Under the pieces are notes generated by a model. That model had not been told where the DNA came from and did not search any database. It saw nothing but the letters and a program-made list of their open reading frames with translations. The translations under genes and the position numbers were made by a program. Shown here piece by piece: positions 1 through 12,188 of a stretch of DNA of 64,000 nt. How positions within the stretch are numbered: position 1 is the first letter of the stretch; each line of letters starts with the position of its first letter. This DNA comes from Synaphobranchus kaupii (taxonomy: Eukaryota; Chordata; Actinopteri; Anguilliformes; Synaphobranchidae), in contig CM056379.1 of the NCBI GenBank assembly GCA_029718625.1, positions 69,496,670-69,560,669 on the forward strand, in the 5' to 3' direction.

Positions 1-49
1 TTAAATAATGTTGATAAAATGTGCACAATTTTGCAATGCTAAAAATAAT

Positions 50-2042
50 TTAACCCCTTGGCGCAGATGGCAAATTTCACCTATTTATGGGGTGCTGTTT
101 AAGACTTTATAACTCCAAGTGTGAGCATCACATAAAGTTGGTAAATGGCTTAAATGAAACAAGACAAGTGTACCATTTACAATACAAACTTAGATTTGTT
201 TATTTTCATAATTTAAGTCAAAATAAAGTGCCAGAAATGCAAAGAAACTTTGGGGGGGAAAAAAGAAAAAAGTTTTTCTTTAGTTTGCTGAGAGCTACAT
301 AAGTGAAATCAGTAATATATGTACATTTACTGGATCATAAACTCCATGTCCACAAGTTTTGAAAAATCTGAGGATGATATGCAGAACTACTAAAGGTCTA
401 TGATGCAAAATATAGCAGTGTACCCTGTTGTCCATTAGTGTCTCCAAATCTATCCAAATGGCTAAATTGTGCACTGCTCTAAATAAAAGAAATTATGATA
501 TATGTAACTACAAATCTCTAACTCTTTTGGCTATTAAAACTCACTTTTGCATAATTTTCAAGTGGGAATTACTATATTTATAGGGGGGTATATGGGGGTA
601 GATATTTATGGGTCCAAACCCCCTATGCAAAACATGTCATAAAATGAATAGAATTAGTTTTGTCCATTATAAAGCATGTACATTTGTTCCTTCTGATGGC
701 TTAAGATAAAAAAAACATTGATATCACAGTGTTACATAGTCATACACCTAAATATGTTGCCTAATCATTCACTCTTGTACCTCAATAAAACATCACTTGT
801 ACTATACAGTATGTATACTTTTGTCCTGGAATTGCATTTTTCTGTAGTTTCTTTATTTTTAAAATTTTCCGATTCATAATGACTCCAAGGAAATTTTTAC
901 CTTAATCTACCACATATAAGCGCACAGTAAATTGGAATGAGCATTTGTCATGCCCTAAGAGACAAGTATATACGCCATAGCCTATATTATGTGCGATAAC
1001 ATGAACATAAAATAGTATTCCACCATCTGCAAAATGCTGCCAAATGTTCTATCTTCAATGAACATTGGTAGCCTACATCAAAAATACATTTAACGATTGC
1101 ACTACAGTATGTGAAATGCACTCAAAATGCGAAAATAACAATAGGGCTATCAAACATATTGGAAAGACAGTGCTCGAGTGGAAACATGAATGTACATATG
1201 TAGCCAGCAAGACCAACGGCATTTTATACTCAAAAATACATACATATCGGAAAAGGGAAACTCTCCTGCCTAATGCGTTTCCTATAGAGCTTGCATAATA
1301 CTAAACCGTTAAAACGAAAACTGCCGTGACACTGGCCTGTAGTAAATTGTTCAAAGCACCCAAAAAGACATGGCATGTACCGTTGCTAAGGTTATAATGT
1401 ACTCTAATGGATAAAAAATCCGAAAATTAAACCAGAATGAACCATAATGAATGAGACAGGCTTAGAGACAAGGCATGGGGGTATTATGCGTCGACGTTTC
1501 AGATAGTGTAATAGAGGTATAAAGTGTATATTTCTCAAACCGATTGTACCAGACAATAAATGACCACTGAATTTTGAAAGGAACATCTCGATGTGTAAAA
1601 CCAATGGTAGGATTGTATATTTATTTCATATTTAGTAGCATATATTGCTAGTAGAATACATGAGACAGTACTTTCACAGTTTATTTAGCATTTGAGTGAG
1701 CAGGGCTTTTCCCGGGTTTTCTGGCATATGATCAGGCTATTGTTGGGTTTATCTCGTTGCTATGACGTTATTTTAATTTTACATGATGAATAAATATATT
1801 TATGAACTCAAACATAGACGCTATTGTCCACTATGTCACACGCTATTGTCCACTATGTCACGCATGGGTAGGTATAGACTAGGTGGGGGATGCTTGTTAA
1901 ATGGACTTGCTACGGGGAAATAGTGACACTTAGAAACTCCCTATTTGGCAGAAATCGTCACGAACCGTCTACCAATAAATTTAAAACAAAGAGTTTGTGA
2001 TTTCCACTAATAGTTTGGCTGCAGTAGCAACAAAGGGGTTAA
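50..2042 (+). mobile_element. Non-autonomous TTAA-flanked element (piggyBac-like), copy 1
   Basis: The segment starts TTAA-CCCCTTGGCGCAGA and ends with CAAAGGGG-TTAA, so short inverted ends beginning CCCC lie inside a TTAA duplication. TTAA target duplication with CC-starting ends is the pattern of the piggyBac superfamily. At least five further copies or fragments lie in this window (7937, 22329, 33259, 52959, 57906). No transposase reading frame is present, so the element would have to be moved by an enzyme encoded elsewhere. Superfamily placement is inferred from the ends only; Kolobok elements also use TTAA. Confidence 0.75.
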
Positions 2043-2108
2043 TTACTTGCCAAATAGCCTAATTGAGGAAAACTGGCTTTATCTGGTAGTATTGAGTATT
2101 CTGTGAAC

Positions 2109-2494
2109 ATAATATAATGTCCATCCATCCATCCATTATCTAACCCGCTTATTCTTGATCAGGGTCGCGGGGGGTGCTAGAGCCTATCCCAGCATGCATT
2201 GGGCGAGAGGCAGGAATACACCCTGGACAGGCTGCCAATCCATCACAGGGCACACGCACCATTCACTCACACACTCATACCTATGGGCAATTTAGAGTCT
2301 CCAATTAGCCTAACCTGCATGTCTTTGGACTGTGGGAGGAAACCGGAGTACCCAGAGGAAACCCACGCAGACATGGGGAGAACATGCAAACTCCGCACAG
2401 AAAGGCCCTCGGCCGGGATTCAAACTCGGTACCTTCTTGCTGTGAGGCGACAGTGCTAACCACTGCACCACCGTGCCGCCCTATAATATAATGT
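2109..2494 (-). mobile_element. tRNA-derived SINE with (ATGG)n tail, copy 1
   Basis: Read on the minus strand, the element has a head resembling RNA polymerase III boxes (GGTGGTGCAGTGGTTAGCAC and a decayed B box), a body common in fish genomes, and an ATGGATGGATGG tail. It is flanked by a 12-bp target-site duplication, ATAATATAATGT, at 2109-2120 and 2483-2494. That duplication marks insertion by a LINE-type machinery. A second copy of the family sits at 21352. The short ORFs inside it are fortuitous. Confidence 0.8.
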
Positions 2495-2565
2495 GCTTAT
2501 ATTAATTTAATAACGTCAACTTTTAAGCTCTACAGATGCACTTATTTATTTTTATTTGACAACAT

Positions 2566-3769
2566 TTCAGGCCTCATTTATCATTCATGCGTACGTTCAA
2601 ATTTAATCGTAAAGTGTGCGTACAAGCATTTTTAGGCAAATTTCCGGATTTATCAAAATGAACGTGGGTGTATGGTACAATGAAATCTCACTACAGCTCT
2701 CGACTTTGCGTATGCTTTTTCCCAGTGGTGAGGCAGCGACATTGCATGCAATGAACAGTGAGGGAACAATAGTTGTGCAGCCTAAATAATTAAAAAATAA
2801 CTTCTGTTCAGAGCACTGCGGAGTCAACAGGTGATAAACAAAAAGGTGCTCTACATTATATGAACTTAAAAATCAGATTTTGCCTTAAATGGGTAGCTGA
2901 TGGAAAAATAACGTCCAAGGCATTCCATTTATGAAAATATTAAAAGCTGTTAATGCATCTGGGCAATATTTTAAAATGCACTTGACCTATGCGTTGCGAC
3001 TGTAGACATATGTTGTGTAGCCTAATTGGAACAAGTTGATTTTTTTTTGATCGCTATTAGTTTCTCATCACATGCAGCCTAAATGAAATGAAGCATAAGC
3101 CGGTTAAAATGATTAAATCAGGAAATAGCCTCTGCATAAGAATTTATTGGAGACAGCCATATAAAAATAGTTACGAATCACCAGTCATGTTGTATATGGA
3201 AAAATATAACCTTTTTCAATTTTTTCTAAAAATCCGATCTAGCTTTATTAACGTAGAAGACCTAACAAACGTTGCAACCCGGTATGAGAGAAACTTGAAT
3301 TCTTGACTAATCAAGTTGTAGTCGCCGTCTTCTATCACTCCTTCCACGGCCACATTCCCAGTGATATCCTATCTTCTGCAGGTGATAGGTCAGGGATGCC
3401 CTTTCCTCCACCTGTACCGGCAGAACGTTTTTTGAATGGTTATTGTATTTTTATTTTTTATCTCAGTTGTAGTTCGCAATTTAGAGGAAGCATTTTAGGT
3501 TATCCCTGGTTATCCATGTTGGCATGAGTGTTTTAAAGGAGGTGGCCTTGCCAAATATGGTAGTAAATGGGTGTGTGAGTATAGTAATTAATAATGATGT
3601 GCATGCGCTTCCTTATATACGATGAAGTCTGATTTATCAATCTACAAACACATTTACGCTCAGATCAGTGATTTACACAAGTTTGATGAATCATACGTGA
3701 GATGTACGCAAGTTCATACGCTCAAATATACACTAATTTTTACGACCATATTGATAAATGAGGCCCTTC
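2566..3769. mobile_element. Short-TIR DNA transposon, non-autonomous (Harbinger-like size of TSD)
   Basis: The ends are inverted copies of RGGCCTCATTTATCA (2569-2583 and 3752-3766), flanked by the 3-bp repeat TTC at 2566-2568 and 3767-3769. The inside is AT-rich with no recognisable transposase. Two ORFs of about 70 codons within it match no domain I know. A 3-bp duplication suggests the PIF/Harbinger superfamily, but TTC is not its usual TWA target, so the class is uncertain. Confidence 0.6.
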
Positions 3770-4625
3770 ATGTTGACAAACTAATGTTAACGATACTACA
3801 GTTGTTACATTTGTAAGTTCACTTATCAGACATTCTACAGAGATGGAAAGATAGTCAATTAAAACAGAAGTCTTAGAAGTGAAGGGAGCTTTGTGATGCG
3901 TTCTGGGCAATATCACTTCTCGGAGTGGTGTATCTTGTTGGCTCCATTGGAGGAAAGGACATTGAGGGATTGAGAGAGTGTTAATCCTCCCTCCACTCCC
4001 TTAATTTGGATTGGAATGCCCTTACCCGTGGCAGCCATCTTACATCCTGGTCACTTTGGGATTCCCCCTTCCAATCGAGGAGGAGTGAGCATGAAGAAGC
4101 AAGTGTTTTTTTGGATTAGAACAGGGCCACGGATTTGTGGTATTCTTGCTTAGTGCTGAACTACTGTCACTTCTTTGTGACTGCTACTGTCCCAGGTGCC
4201 GTACATCAAAACTCAAACTGGTTAGTCATTATTATGGTTACGATAGTCTCATATTCTGATCTTAACTATCAAACCCACACTATTTCCATCACCACAGAGA
4301 GTATTTGTGACCAGGCACGAGGTTGAGATACATGTTCACAAATGACCATTTCACGGGAGAGGCAAAAAACGTAACAAAATCACTATCCGGTCAAAATTTA
4401 GTTAATACCAGAATCGCATTCCTGAATACGAATCTACCATTCACCTAAATTTATAAATTCAAATCATCATGTAAATATGTAAAATTTTTGTGAAATATAA
4501 GGACTAGTTAGACCTCCAGTGCCCACACATAAGTAATAACTAACTCATCGTAAATGTTCGAGACCCAAACAAAACTTTAGCGTGTTCAAACATGTCCGTC
4601 ATTGATATGGTTTTAAAGGTGGAGA
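3770..4625. other. Unassigned sequence
   Basis: No coding region is visible. The part 3880-4110 contains G/C-rich inverted words (GGAGGAAAGGAC..., CCTCCCTCCACTCCC) that look like an old palindromic repeat, but I could not define ends. Confidence 0.3.
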
Positions 4626-4629
4626 TCAT

Positions 4630-4770
4630 ACAAACCCCAATTCCAAAAAAGTTGGGACAAGTATGTAAAATGCACATGAAAGTAGAAAGCGGTGAAATAT
4701 GGCTTGTTATAAATGTGAGAAATTTCTGTTCAACACAGGTTACTTGATTTCCAATTTTCTCAGAACTAGG
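4630..4770 (+). mobile_element. Fragment: left end of a fish Tc1/mariner-like repeat
   Basis: The words CCCCAATTCCAAAAAAGTTG and the following text (TGTAAAATGCACATGAAAG...) resemble the terminal sequence of a common fish DNA transposon whose ends read AACCCCAATTCCAAAAAAGT. No matching right end is visible in the window, so this is a solo end. The family name is from memory of similar fish repeats and is tentative. Confidence 0.4.
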
Positions 4771-5066
4771 CTATTTGTAAAACGCCCTTTTAATTAATCA
4801 CTTTTAATATCTTACAGGATAACTATGGGGGTTTTTTTCGACTTTTTTATAAACTATTTCCATCATGCTGATCGGTAATAAGAATAATTTTGTCACATCT
4901 TTCTTTGAGCAGCTTGGGTCACTAAGCAAAACCTGCTTTAATCGGTGACTTCACTTCACTGATTTAGATTTTTTTTTAAATTGCATTTAACCCCGACTTT
5001 GTTCAGGCCCCCTAGTGGCAAATTAACTCTGGGGTCTACATCACAAATATATTACTGTAGCAAGTC

Positions 5067-5451
5067 AAAAAGCGTGGTATCGGGGCGGCTGCGGTGGTAC
5101 AACGGTAAGAGCGCCGACTTTCAGTCGGTGCAGTTGTGCTCCGAGGATCGGGGTTCACGCCCCGGTCCTGCCGGATCTGAGCATAGCCGGTGCCCTATGG
5201 GAGCGGCAATTGGCGGCTGCTTCCGGGTGGGGGGAGGGGCTCGGAATCACGGTCAGGAGCCTTAGGAGGAGTCGCGCCCTGAAGAGGACGTGGCGCCCTC
5301 CCGTCCTACCCGCCGGTTGACGGGGTTGTGTAGCGGTGATTCTCTAGCGGTTGCTACACGGGGGAATTGAATTAGAATAGGGGTTCAATTGAATACTAAA
5401 TTGGGAGAAAATGGGGAAAAATCAGAAATAAATTTTAAAAAGCGTGGTATC
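5067..5451 (+). mobile_element. tRNA-derived SINE with 15-bp target-site duplication
   Basis: The 15-bp duplication AAAAAGCGTGGTATC lies at 5067-5081 and 5437-5451. The head (about 5085-5175) is tRNA-like: an A-box-like stretch (GGTGGTACAACGGTAAGAGC), an anticodon arm GCCGA-CTTTCAG-TCGGT, a long variable region, and a T arm CGGGG-TTCACGC-CCCGG with perfect 5-bp stem and 7-nt loop. The long variable region points to a class II type tRNA ancestor. A GC-rich body follows, then a 3' part ending in AATAAATTTT. Because the duplication is exact and the T arm still pairs, the insertion looks fairly young. Confidence 0.85.
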
Positions 5452-5639
5452 ATGGAAAACTGCATATCAGCTTCCTCAGCGCCATTTGGACTATTATCCG
5501 GCAAAATATGAAGTTGCTACATGCCACCATTCTTCCGTATTTCATACAAGTGTCTCATCCACTCTACAGTGTGATCTACATGAGTGTGAATCTGGTTGAA
5601 GATAGTGGACATTTAAATCATATACTATCACAGCAACAA

Positions 5640-7936
5640 TAAAAAACACACAACGTCCTGAATATACGTAAATTAAACTGTTATTTTGCCTGCTCACTTA
5701 CTAGTGTGAATTTCTGTCGTCAACACATAATTCCTTCTGCTATAAAAATCTCTAAAAAGTATGGAATAAATTCATAACTTTACATACATTATTATAGCCA
5801 GACATGTCCAAAGATTCTGTAGTTATTTTCTGCCTTTTTCTGTCTATATGTGTACGGTGTAAGTTTCAACAGGGGCAAAATCTTTTTTTTTAAAACCGTC
5901 TGCGTAACATGACGCAATTAAATTTGGCAGTTGTAATATCATTAAACTAATTGTAATGGATTGACAGCCACATTAGCCAAAAAGAACACATTCTAAGCTT
6001 TCCAAAGATATACAAGATTCATGTCATTGGACAGCTTTGAGTGATTGTCAGAGCTGTGCGCGTCACAAGCGTATTATCAGAAGAGCATTATCAATAAGCG
6101 TTTCCGTTCATTTGCACATGAAACGTTATACACATCGTCTTGTGACCACCGGTAAGAAATCTTTTTTGAACAACGGCGAAGCGACAAATTGATTTTCCGT
6201 GCTTGAGTTGTGAGCTGCTGCTGAATTGTGTAGTCGTCTTCTGGATTCAAATGAGGAGATTGACATCCATGACTTCATCTGAACCAGAAAGCATGGATTC
6301 CATAGCTAAGTGTTGCCGTGAGTACAATGTATGTGTGCGTGTTGTATTTTTTATATGTACTTTCAAAACGACACGTATGTTTTATGGTATTGATAGTAGT
6401 ATAGCAAGCTAGCCACAGAAAGGTGGCTAGGTTGAGTTATATTGTTTATGATGTCACAGAGTTTTACAGTAGTGGCGTCGAGTTCAGGATTAAAGGACCT
6501 GTTGTCTTGTTCAGGTTTAGATTAGTTTGTACCTAGTTAGCTAGCTACCTATTAGGTATTAGCTACAAGCTAAGCTAAATCTGAATAAGGCTCAATAATA
6601 AAGTATGGGGAGTCTGTGGAAACAAAGTCCCACTTGAATTTTTATACCATAAGTAATTGCAAATGTGGTGAACTTTCAATCTATTACAGCTGAACTGTAA
6701 CATTACGAGGAATTTATATTACACTATAGTAGAAACTTTCATGTGTGGCCTAGGCATTCGTAATGTTCGATGCCCCAGTTTAGCTAATGTGACATAAAGG
6801 AATGACATGGCAGTTAGTTGTCCCTTATAGTAATCCATGGGCTGGTGTATGTTTATATAGGAGATAGTTGTAGTAATTCATATGACCCTGTAAATTGTGT
6901 GCATGTTCCCATACATTGTCAGTCTGACTGGTTGGTTATAAATTACCTTTTATGACCAGAATGGGCGGTGTTGGGCATTTTTGGCACAGTAAAAACTAAA
7001 CTGAGACAAAGAAATTATCTAAGAATTATCTCATTCCCCTCATTAATTGCCTCCTTATACGATGTGATAATGTGCTTCAAATGGACAATAACGCAATATT
7101 CATGTTCGGATAGGTTTTGGATAGCTTTGGCTAGTTTTTTTATGGGTTTGGGTACAGGTAATAGGACAGGCCCCGCCTACCTGCAGGACTTAATCCAGAA
7201 CTATGTTCCTGCTCGACCACTTCGCTCTTCTACAGCAGGGCGACTGACACTTCCCCCCCCTCCGTGTCAAAGGCTCTCGCTTGTCCCGACTGCGGAGTTT
7301 TTCCACATTAGCTCCTCAGTGGTGGAATGAACTTCCCATTCCCCTACGTTCTACTCCAACCCTGCCTGCATTCCGTCGAGGCCTGAAGACACACCTCTTC
7401 AGACTCCACCTTGACTGATATCCTCACCTAGGAATATCAGTTCCCTGTTTACTAGTTCCCTGTGTTTTCCTGTCTGTTTATTATAGTTTATAATAGTATT
7501 TTGAATGGAAGTGTGGTGTTGCTGATTTGCCCACAGCTTACTGTGAACTACAGTCGACGTTCATTGCTAGGGATAGCTGCTACATTATGCGAAGGATGTG
7601 CTTTGTCTTGTCTGTTCTGTAGTGATCTTGATGATGTCTCTGTACGCACTTACTGTACGTCACTTTGGATGAAAGCGTCTGCTAAATAAATGTAATGTAA
7701 TGGGTACGTTTTTGGAAACCAATAACCATTCCTCTAATCTTTTGCAGGTTTGCGAACCAGAAAATTAAAGTTTTCCCATATGTGACTCTCAGGGGTTCAC
7801 TGTAAACTAGAGTGGTGGATATATGAATTATGAAAATAAATTAATTTAAGGCAAGATAATAAAGGGTACAAGTGTCTTCTTTAATTTATGCCATTATACG
7901 CCTTTGTGTAACATTGACATTTGGAGTTATAAAGCT
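5640..7936 (-). mobile_element. Old DNA element, inverted paralogue of 37070-38930
   Basis: Collinear blocks match the reverse complement of 37070-38930: 5680-5770 with 38790-38920, 6230-6320 with 38460-38540, 6420-6610 with 38190-38370, 6830-6890 with 37910-37970, and 7840-7936 with 37110-37210. Near 6240 one frame reads LLDSNEEIDIHD; the paralogue reads PLDSDEDIYD, an acidic string that could be the start of a lost transposase. The edge at 7936 resembles a diverged end of the TTAA family. No open frame of useful length remains. An L2 fragment interrupts it at 7150-7707. Confidence 0.55.
7150..7707 (+). mobile_element. L2-clade LINE, 3' end only
   Basis: A 5'-truncated LINE that begins inside the last part of the reverse-transcriptase ORF (residues NRTGPAYLQDLIQNYVPARP) and ends with GCGTCTGCTAAATAAATG plus a TGTAATG tail. 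A 6-bp duplication GGGTAC flanks it (7150-7155, 7702-7707). It is almost identical to 42740-43312, with a one-base C insertion near 7260 that breaks the frame. The coding remnant is non-functional. Confidence 0.85.
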
Positions 7937-8006
7937 TTAACCCCTTGGCACAGATGGCAAATTTCACCTATTAAGGGGTGCTCTGTTTAAGACTTTATAA
8001 CTCCAA

Positions 8007-9948
8007 GGGCTCTATCTTGGCGATCTTGGCGCTTGGTCTAAGCGCATGGCGTAAAGTCCATTCAGGGCGTGTCCAAGTCCACTTTTGTTATTTTAACGGC
8101 GTGTTTTTTGGGCGCTAAGCACGGCGCAGGGTGCAAATGGGCTGAACTTAGTCTCTTCATTAACGATAGGTGTGTCTTGGGCGTGACATGCAATAAACCA
8201 ATCAAAATGTCATATCCCATTCCCTTTAAAAGCCTGCTTTTCCACCTTGGCGGATTGCTTATATTATGGCGAAACAGACATGCTCGCGCATGTTTAGTGC
8301 GATCAAGGAATAGGCTATATGGATCAATAGTAGCCTATATGATAAATATTATTAGGACAAACCATTATGAGTTCCCAGTAATTCCAGACAGTGCTGTTAT
8401 TTTACAAAATATATGTGGTTAAATTTTGTTAAAGGCACCTGCAACAGCTGAGAATAAGCTACCAATGGCTTCTGTCTCACCTTAGAAAACGCCAAATTAG
8501 CCTGCTTGTTTAACAAATTTTGTTTGATTATGCAATGAAGCAATTAACTCATGTTCAAGCTTCATCCGAAGTTCATTACCTGCATTCTAATTTTGATTAA
8601 TAAAAGAAATAACGTTGTTTTGCCTTAATGATGGCAGTTAATACAATAAAGCTGTCAGGTTGGCAACGCGTAGGTTCACGCATATTTTCCATTGTTTTAT
8701 AATGTCCTGCTTATGGAAATGTGACCAACCTGTTTTACTGGTAGCGTAATGCTTTAAAACAATCCACTTTCCCAGGAAGACTGTTAAAAGTGTGATTTAC
8801 AGCAGGGGGAACAGACCTGCTCCTGTAAAGCGCACATGCAGATAACGGTATTAATATAATTGTGAATTAATTGTAACGTGCTGCAAATTTGTTTTTGTTT
8901 CTAATTAGACGCTTAGTTCTCTTTAAAATCTTTTGTTCAGTTATGGAATAACAGGTTTTTAATAAGCTGAGGGTATGGAAACCTTGTCACTGTAATTTAA
9001 AAAATATGAAGGACGAAGAATAGCTAAGGTTACAATTCAGTTAACATGGTGACATTTATCTCCGTTTTTTAACCATAGGCTATCGAAAAAAACCTTATGC
9101 ACAGCGAATCCGCTGTAGCCTAGGCTATTTGAAAAACAATAAAAGCAATATTCACTGGACAAAGTTTTGAACTTTTTTCAGTCACAAACCATTCTATTTA
9201 CTTACAGGCTGTATTCCTAGATAAACAGAGCTGTATTGTAATGACATCTGAAGTGCATTTTCAGAACTCAAATGTCCGTCTATTGCAGTGCGCGAGTTTT
9301 CCATTGAATGACAATTCACGCATTAGGTGTAAATGACAATTTGTGCATTAGGCTTGATATAGGTGTTATCAGCTCCTTTTTAATGGATAGCCATTGTCCC
9401 GTACCATCGCACATCGCCTGGATGTTGATGGAGTGGGCTGAGAGCAATGTAATGTGGCATTCCCCTTTGCTGAGGGAAAGGTATGTGGACCTATGGAACC
9501 TTTTATTATTATGCATTTTTGATATAGCCTATACAATAATATTTCACATTGTGATCTCGATATTTCAGTCATGCTTGTGCGTGCCCCTGTGTGTAACAGA
9601 CAGGAGGGTATGCGCGTTGTGCACACGCCTATGTAGACGCACTTATATGCGCCGTTAAAATAACATGTAAACAACTGCGACATGACTTTAGACCAGGTTT
9701 GTGGTGGTTCTAGCGCAAGCGCTTTCTGGCTCAAGATAGCAATACGCCAAAAATAAATTACTACAAATCCTGGCCACTCCTCATCTTAAGACCAACACGC
9801 CCAGTTAACTTGCAACGGGCGCAAGAATACATGGTAGTTAAACAACGTGAGCGCTAGGCGTTATAATAAACCCAGCGCCGGGTGTAAGATAGCAAAGACA
9901 CTTGCATTTGGGTTAGCGCCGCTTTGCGCCGGGTGTAAGATAGGGCCC
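8007..9948. mobile_element. 1.9-kb TIR element inserted in TTAA copy 2
   Basis: Left end GGGCTCTATCTTGGCG, right end reverse-complements to GGGCCCTATCTTACACCCGG, giving about 12 bp of terminal inverted repeat. The host text TAACTCCA|GGTGTGAGC is continuous at 33321-33340 and is split here, proving the insertion; the target duplication is only 2-3 bp (CA or CCA). Near the right end GCGCCGGGTGTAAGATAG occurs twice (9875-9892 and 9926-9943), a subterminal repeat. A partial second copy occupies 59573-60175. Superfamily not settled. Confidence 0.65.
9316..9516 (-). pseudogene. Possible remnant of a Harbinger-type nuclease domain
   Basis: One minus-strand frame of 66 codons contains KGECHITLLSAHSINIQAMC, which resembles the HSINVQ-C region of PIF/Harbinger (HARBI1-like) DDE nucleases. 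Only this short patch is similar, and no further catalytic residues can be recognised. It lies inside the TIR element 8007-9948 and would fit a decayed transposase there. Chance similarity is a real alternative. Confidence 0.2.
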
Positions 9949-11305
9949 CAGGTGTGAGCATCACAAATTTGGTAAATGGCTTAAATGAAACAAGTGTACC
10001 AAGTGTAGACAGGTGTACCATTTACAATACAAACTTAGATTTGTTTATTTTCATAATTTAAGTCAAAATAAAGTGCCACAAATGCAAAGAAACTTTTAAC
10101 AATGCAACAAAATACTGAGAGCTACATAAGTGAAATCGGTAATATATATACAGTATATACATTTCCTGGATCATAAACTCAATGTCCACAAGTTTTGCAA
10201 AATCTCAGGATGATATGCAGAACTACTAAAGGTCTATGGTGCATAATATAGGCAGTGTACCCTGTTGTCCATTAGTGTCTCCAAATCTATCTAAATTCTG
10301 CACTGCTCTAAATAAAACAAATTATGCTATATTTAACTACAAATCAACATTTTAGGCTCATAAAATTCACTTTTGCATAATTTTCAAGTGGGAATTACTA
10401 TATTGCCATCAGTATAGGGGGGTAGATATCTATGGGTCCAAAACCCCTATGCAAAACATGTCATAAAATGAATAAAATTTGTTTTGTCCATTATAAAGCA
10501 TATACATTTGCTCCTTCTGATGGCTTAAGATAAAAACATTGATATCACAATGTTACATACACCTAACTATGTTGCCTAATCATTCACTCTTCTACCTCAA
10601 TAAAACATCACTTTTCCCTGTACTCTACAGTATGTATACTTTTGTCCTGGGATTGCACTTTTCTGTAGTTTTTGTTTTGTTTTAATGTTCCTAGTCATAA
10701 TGACTCCAAGGACATTTTTACTACCACATATCAGCGCATAGTAAATTGCAATGAGCATTTGCCATGCCCTAAGTGACAAGTATAAACGCCATAGCCTATA
10801 TTATGTATGATAACATGAAAATAAAATAGTATTCCACCATCTGCAAATTGCTGCCAAATGTTCTATCTTCAATGAAAATCGGTAGCCTACATCAAAAATA
10901 AACGATTGCACTACCGTTTGTGAAATGCACTCAAAATGCTAACATAACAATTGGCCCAACAATGATTGGAAAGACAGTGCTCGAGTTGAAAAATGAACGT
11001 ACATATGGAGCCAGCAAGACCAACCACATTTTATACACAAAAATACTTACATATCGGGAAAAGTGCATCTTCTTTTCTGCGTATCAAGAGCTGTTTTAAC
11101 CGTCCCGCGTAAGGTAGTGTCGCTTTTAAGCATTCTAGCCGCAGTTTGCATGATTTTAATTAGACCTTGTTGAACACTGATCATATTATTTGCATTGCTA
11201 GTTTGGTTTGTTCCGCGATTGGCTAGATTGTTAGATTGACTAGGCTGTTAGTTTCGCGTTATTGTGCTTATTAATTGGTAGTAATTATCTATCCGTGCTT
11301 GCAAA

Positions 11306-12175
11306 GTGTCTCACACAGCTGTTAGCAAGTTGCAATCAGCTGTGTGCATTTCAAAAGACATCTGGAAGAGTGACACTAGTGTCGCTCCGTCCCAGTTTAT
11401 GTGTGTTCTCCCTATCCCTGTCTGCTCTCTTCCTTCTAGAACCCGCTTCAAACGACGTGGCCCTCCACGGCGACGCAACCTGTCCAACCTCCGCTACCCC
11501 TTGCTAACTCCCTGCGAGAACTTCACCGTCGCAGGGGGGCTCTGGAACTGCCAGTCTGCCACACGGAAAGCAGACTTCATCTCCGGCTATGCCTCCTTCC
11601 TGTCCCTCCAGTTTCTCGCCCTCACCGAAACCTGGATCACACCGGACAACACGGCAACTCCCGCTGCCCTCTCCTCCTCCTTCTCCTTCTCTCACACCCC
11701 CCGGCCGTCTGGTCGCGGAGGTGGTACTGGTTTGCTACTCTCCCCCTCATGGTCATTCTCTGTTCTCCCCCTCTCTGATATATCTATTACTAGTTTTGAA
11801 TACCACTCTGTGTTAATCAACCACCCTATTAACCTGTACATTATAGTTGTTTATCGCCCTCCAGGTCCCCTGGGGTGCTTCCTCGATGAGCTTGACACCC
11901 TGCTCAGCTCCTTCCCAGAGGACGGCACCCCGCTGATCTTCCTGGGAGACTTCAACATCCATCTAGATGCCTCCCAGTCTGCAGCCTTCCTACCACTTCT
12001 CCGCTCCTTTGACCTCACCCTCCAACCCTCCAACCCCCCCCCCCCCCCCCATACACCCATAAGGCTGGCAACCTCCTAGACCTGGTCTTCCAGAGGAACA
12101 GCCCCTGCTCTGATCTCACTGTTACCCCTCTCCATACCTCTGATCACCACTTCATTTATTTCTCTCTTCCTCTCC
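11306..12175 (+). pseudogene. LINE endonuclease (EEP/AP-type) domain, broken
   Basis: The frame 11306-12079 encodes an apurinic-like endonuclease that in intact LINEs nicks the target DNA to prime reverse transcription. Visible motifs are LALTETWI (about residue 107), SGRGGGTGLLLS, VVYRPPG and LGDFNIHLD, all standard for the EEP fold. A run of 17 C at 12034-12050 shifts the frame. The end of the domain, including the SDHHF catalytic histidine motif, continues in another frame to about 12160, after which part of the linker to the reverse transcriptase is missing. No ORF1 upstream is recognisable in the 240-bp leader. Confidence 0.8.
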
Positions 12176-12188
12176 TGCTCCTGAGTCC

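Noticed and set aside
5085..5175. Functional tRNA gene
   Set aside because: The tRNA-like head is part of a SINE with a long body and target-site duplication, and the acceptor stem is poor.
4981..5265. 94-codon ORF
   Set aside because: It spans the SINE boundary at 5067-5081, so it cannot be an old gene.
6968..7330. 120-codon ORF
   Set aside because: A chance fusion of old-element sequence with the L2 fragment that starts at 7156.
9308..9658. 116-codon plus-strand ORF in the TIR element
   Set aside because: No domain; the weak transposase-like patch is on the opposite strand.
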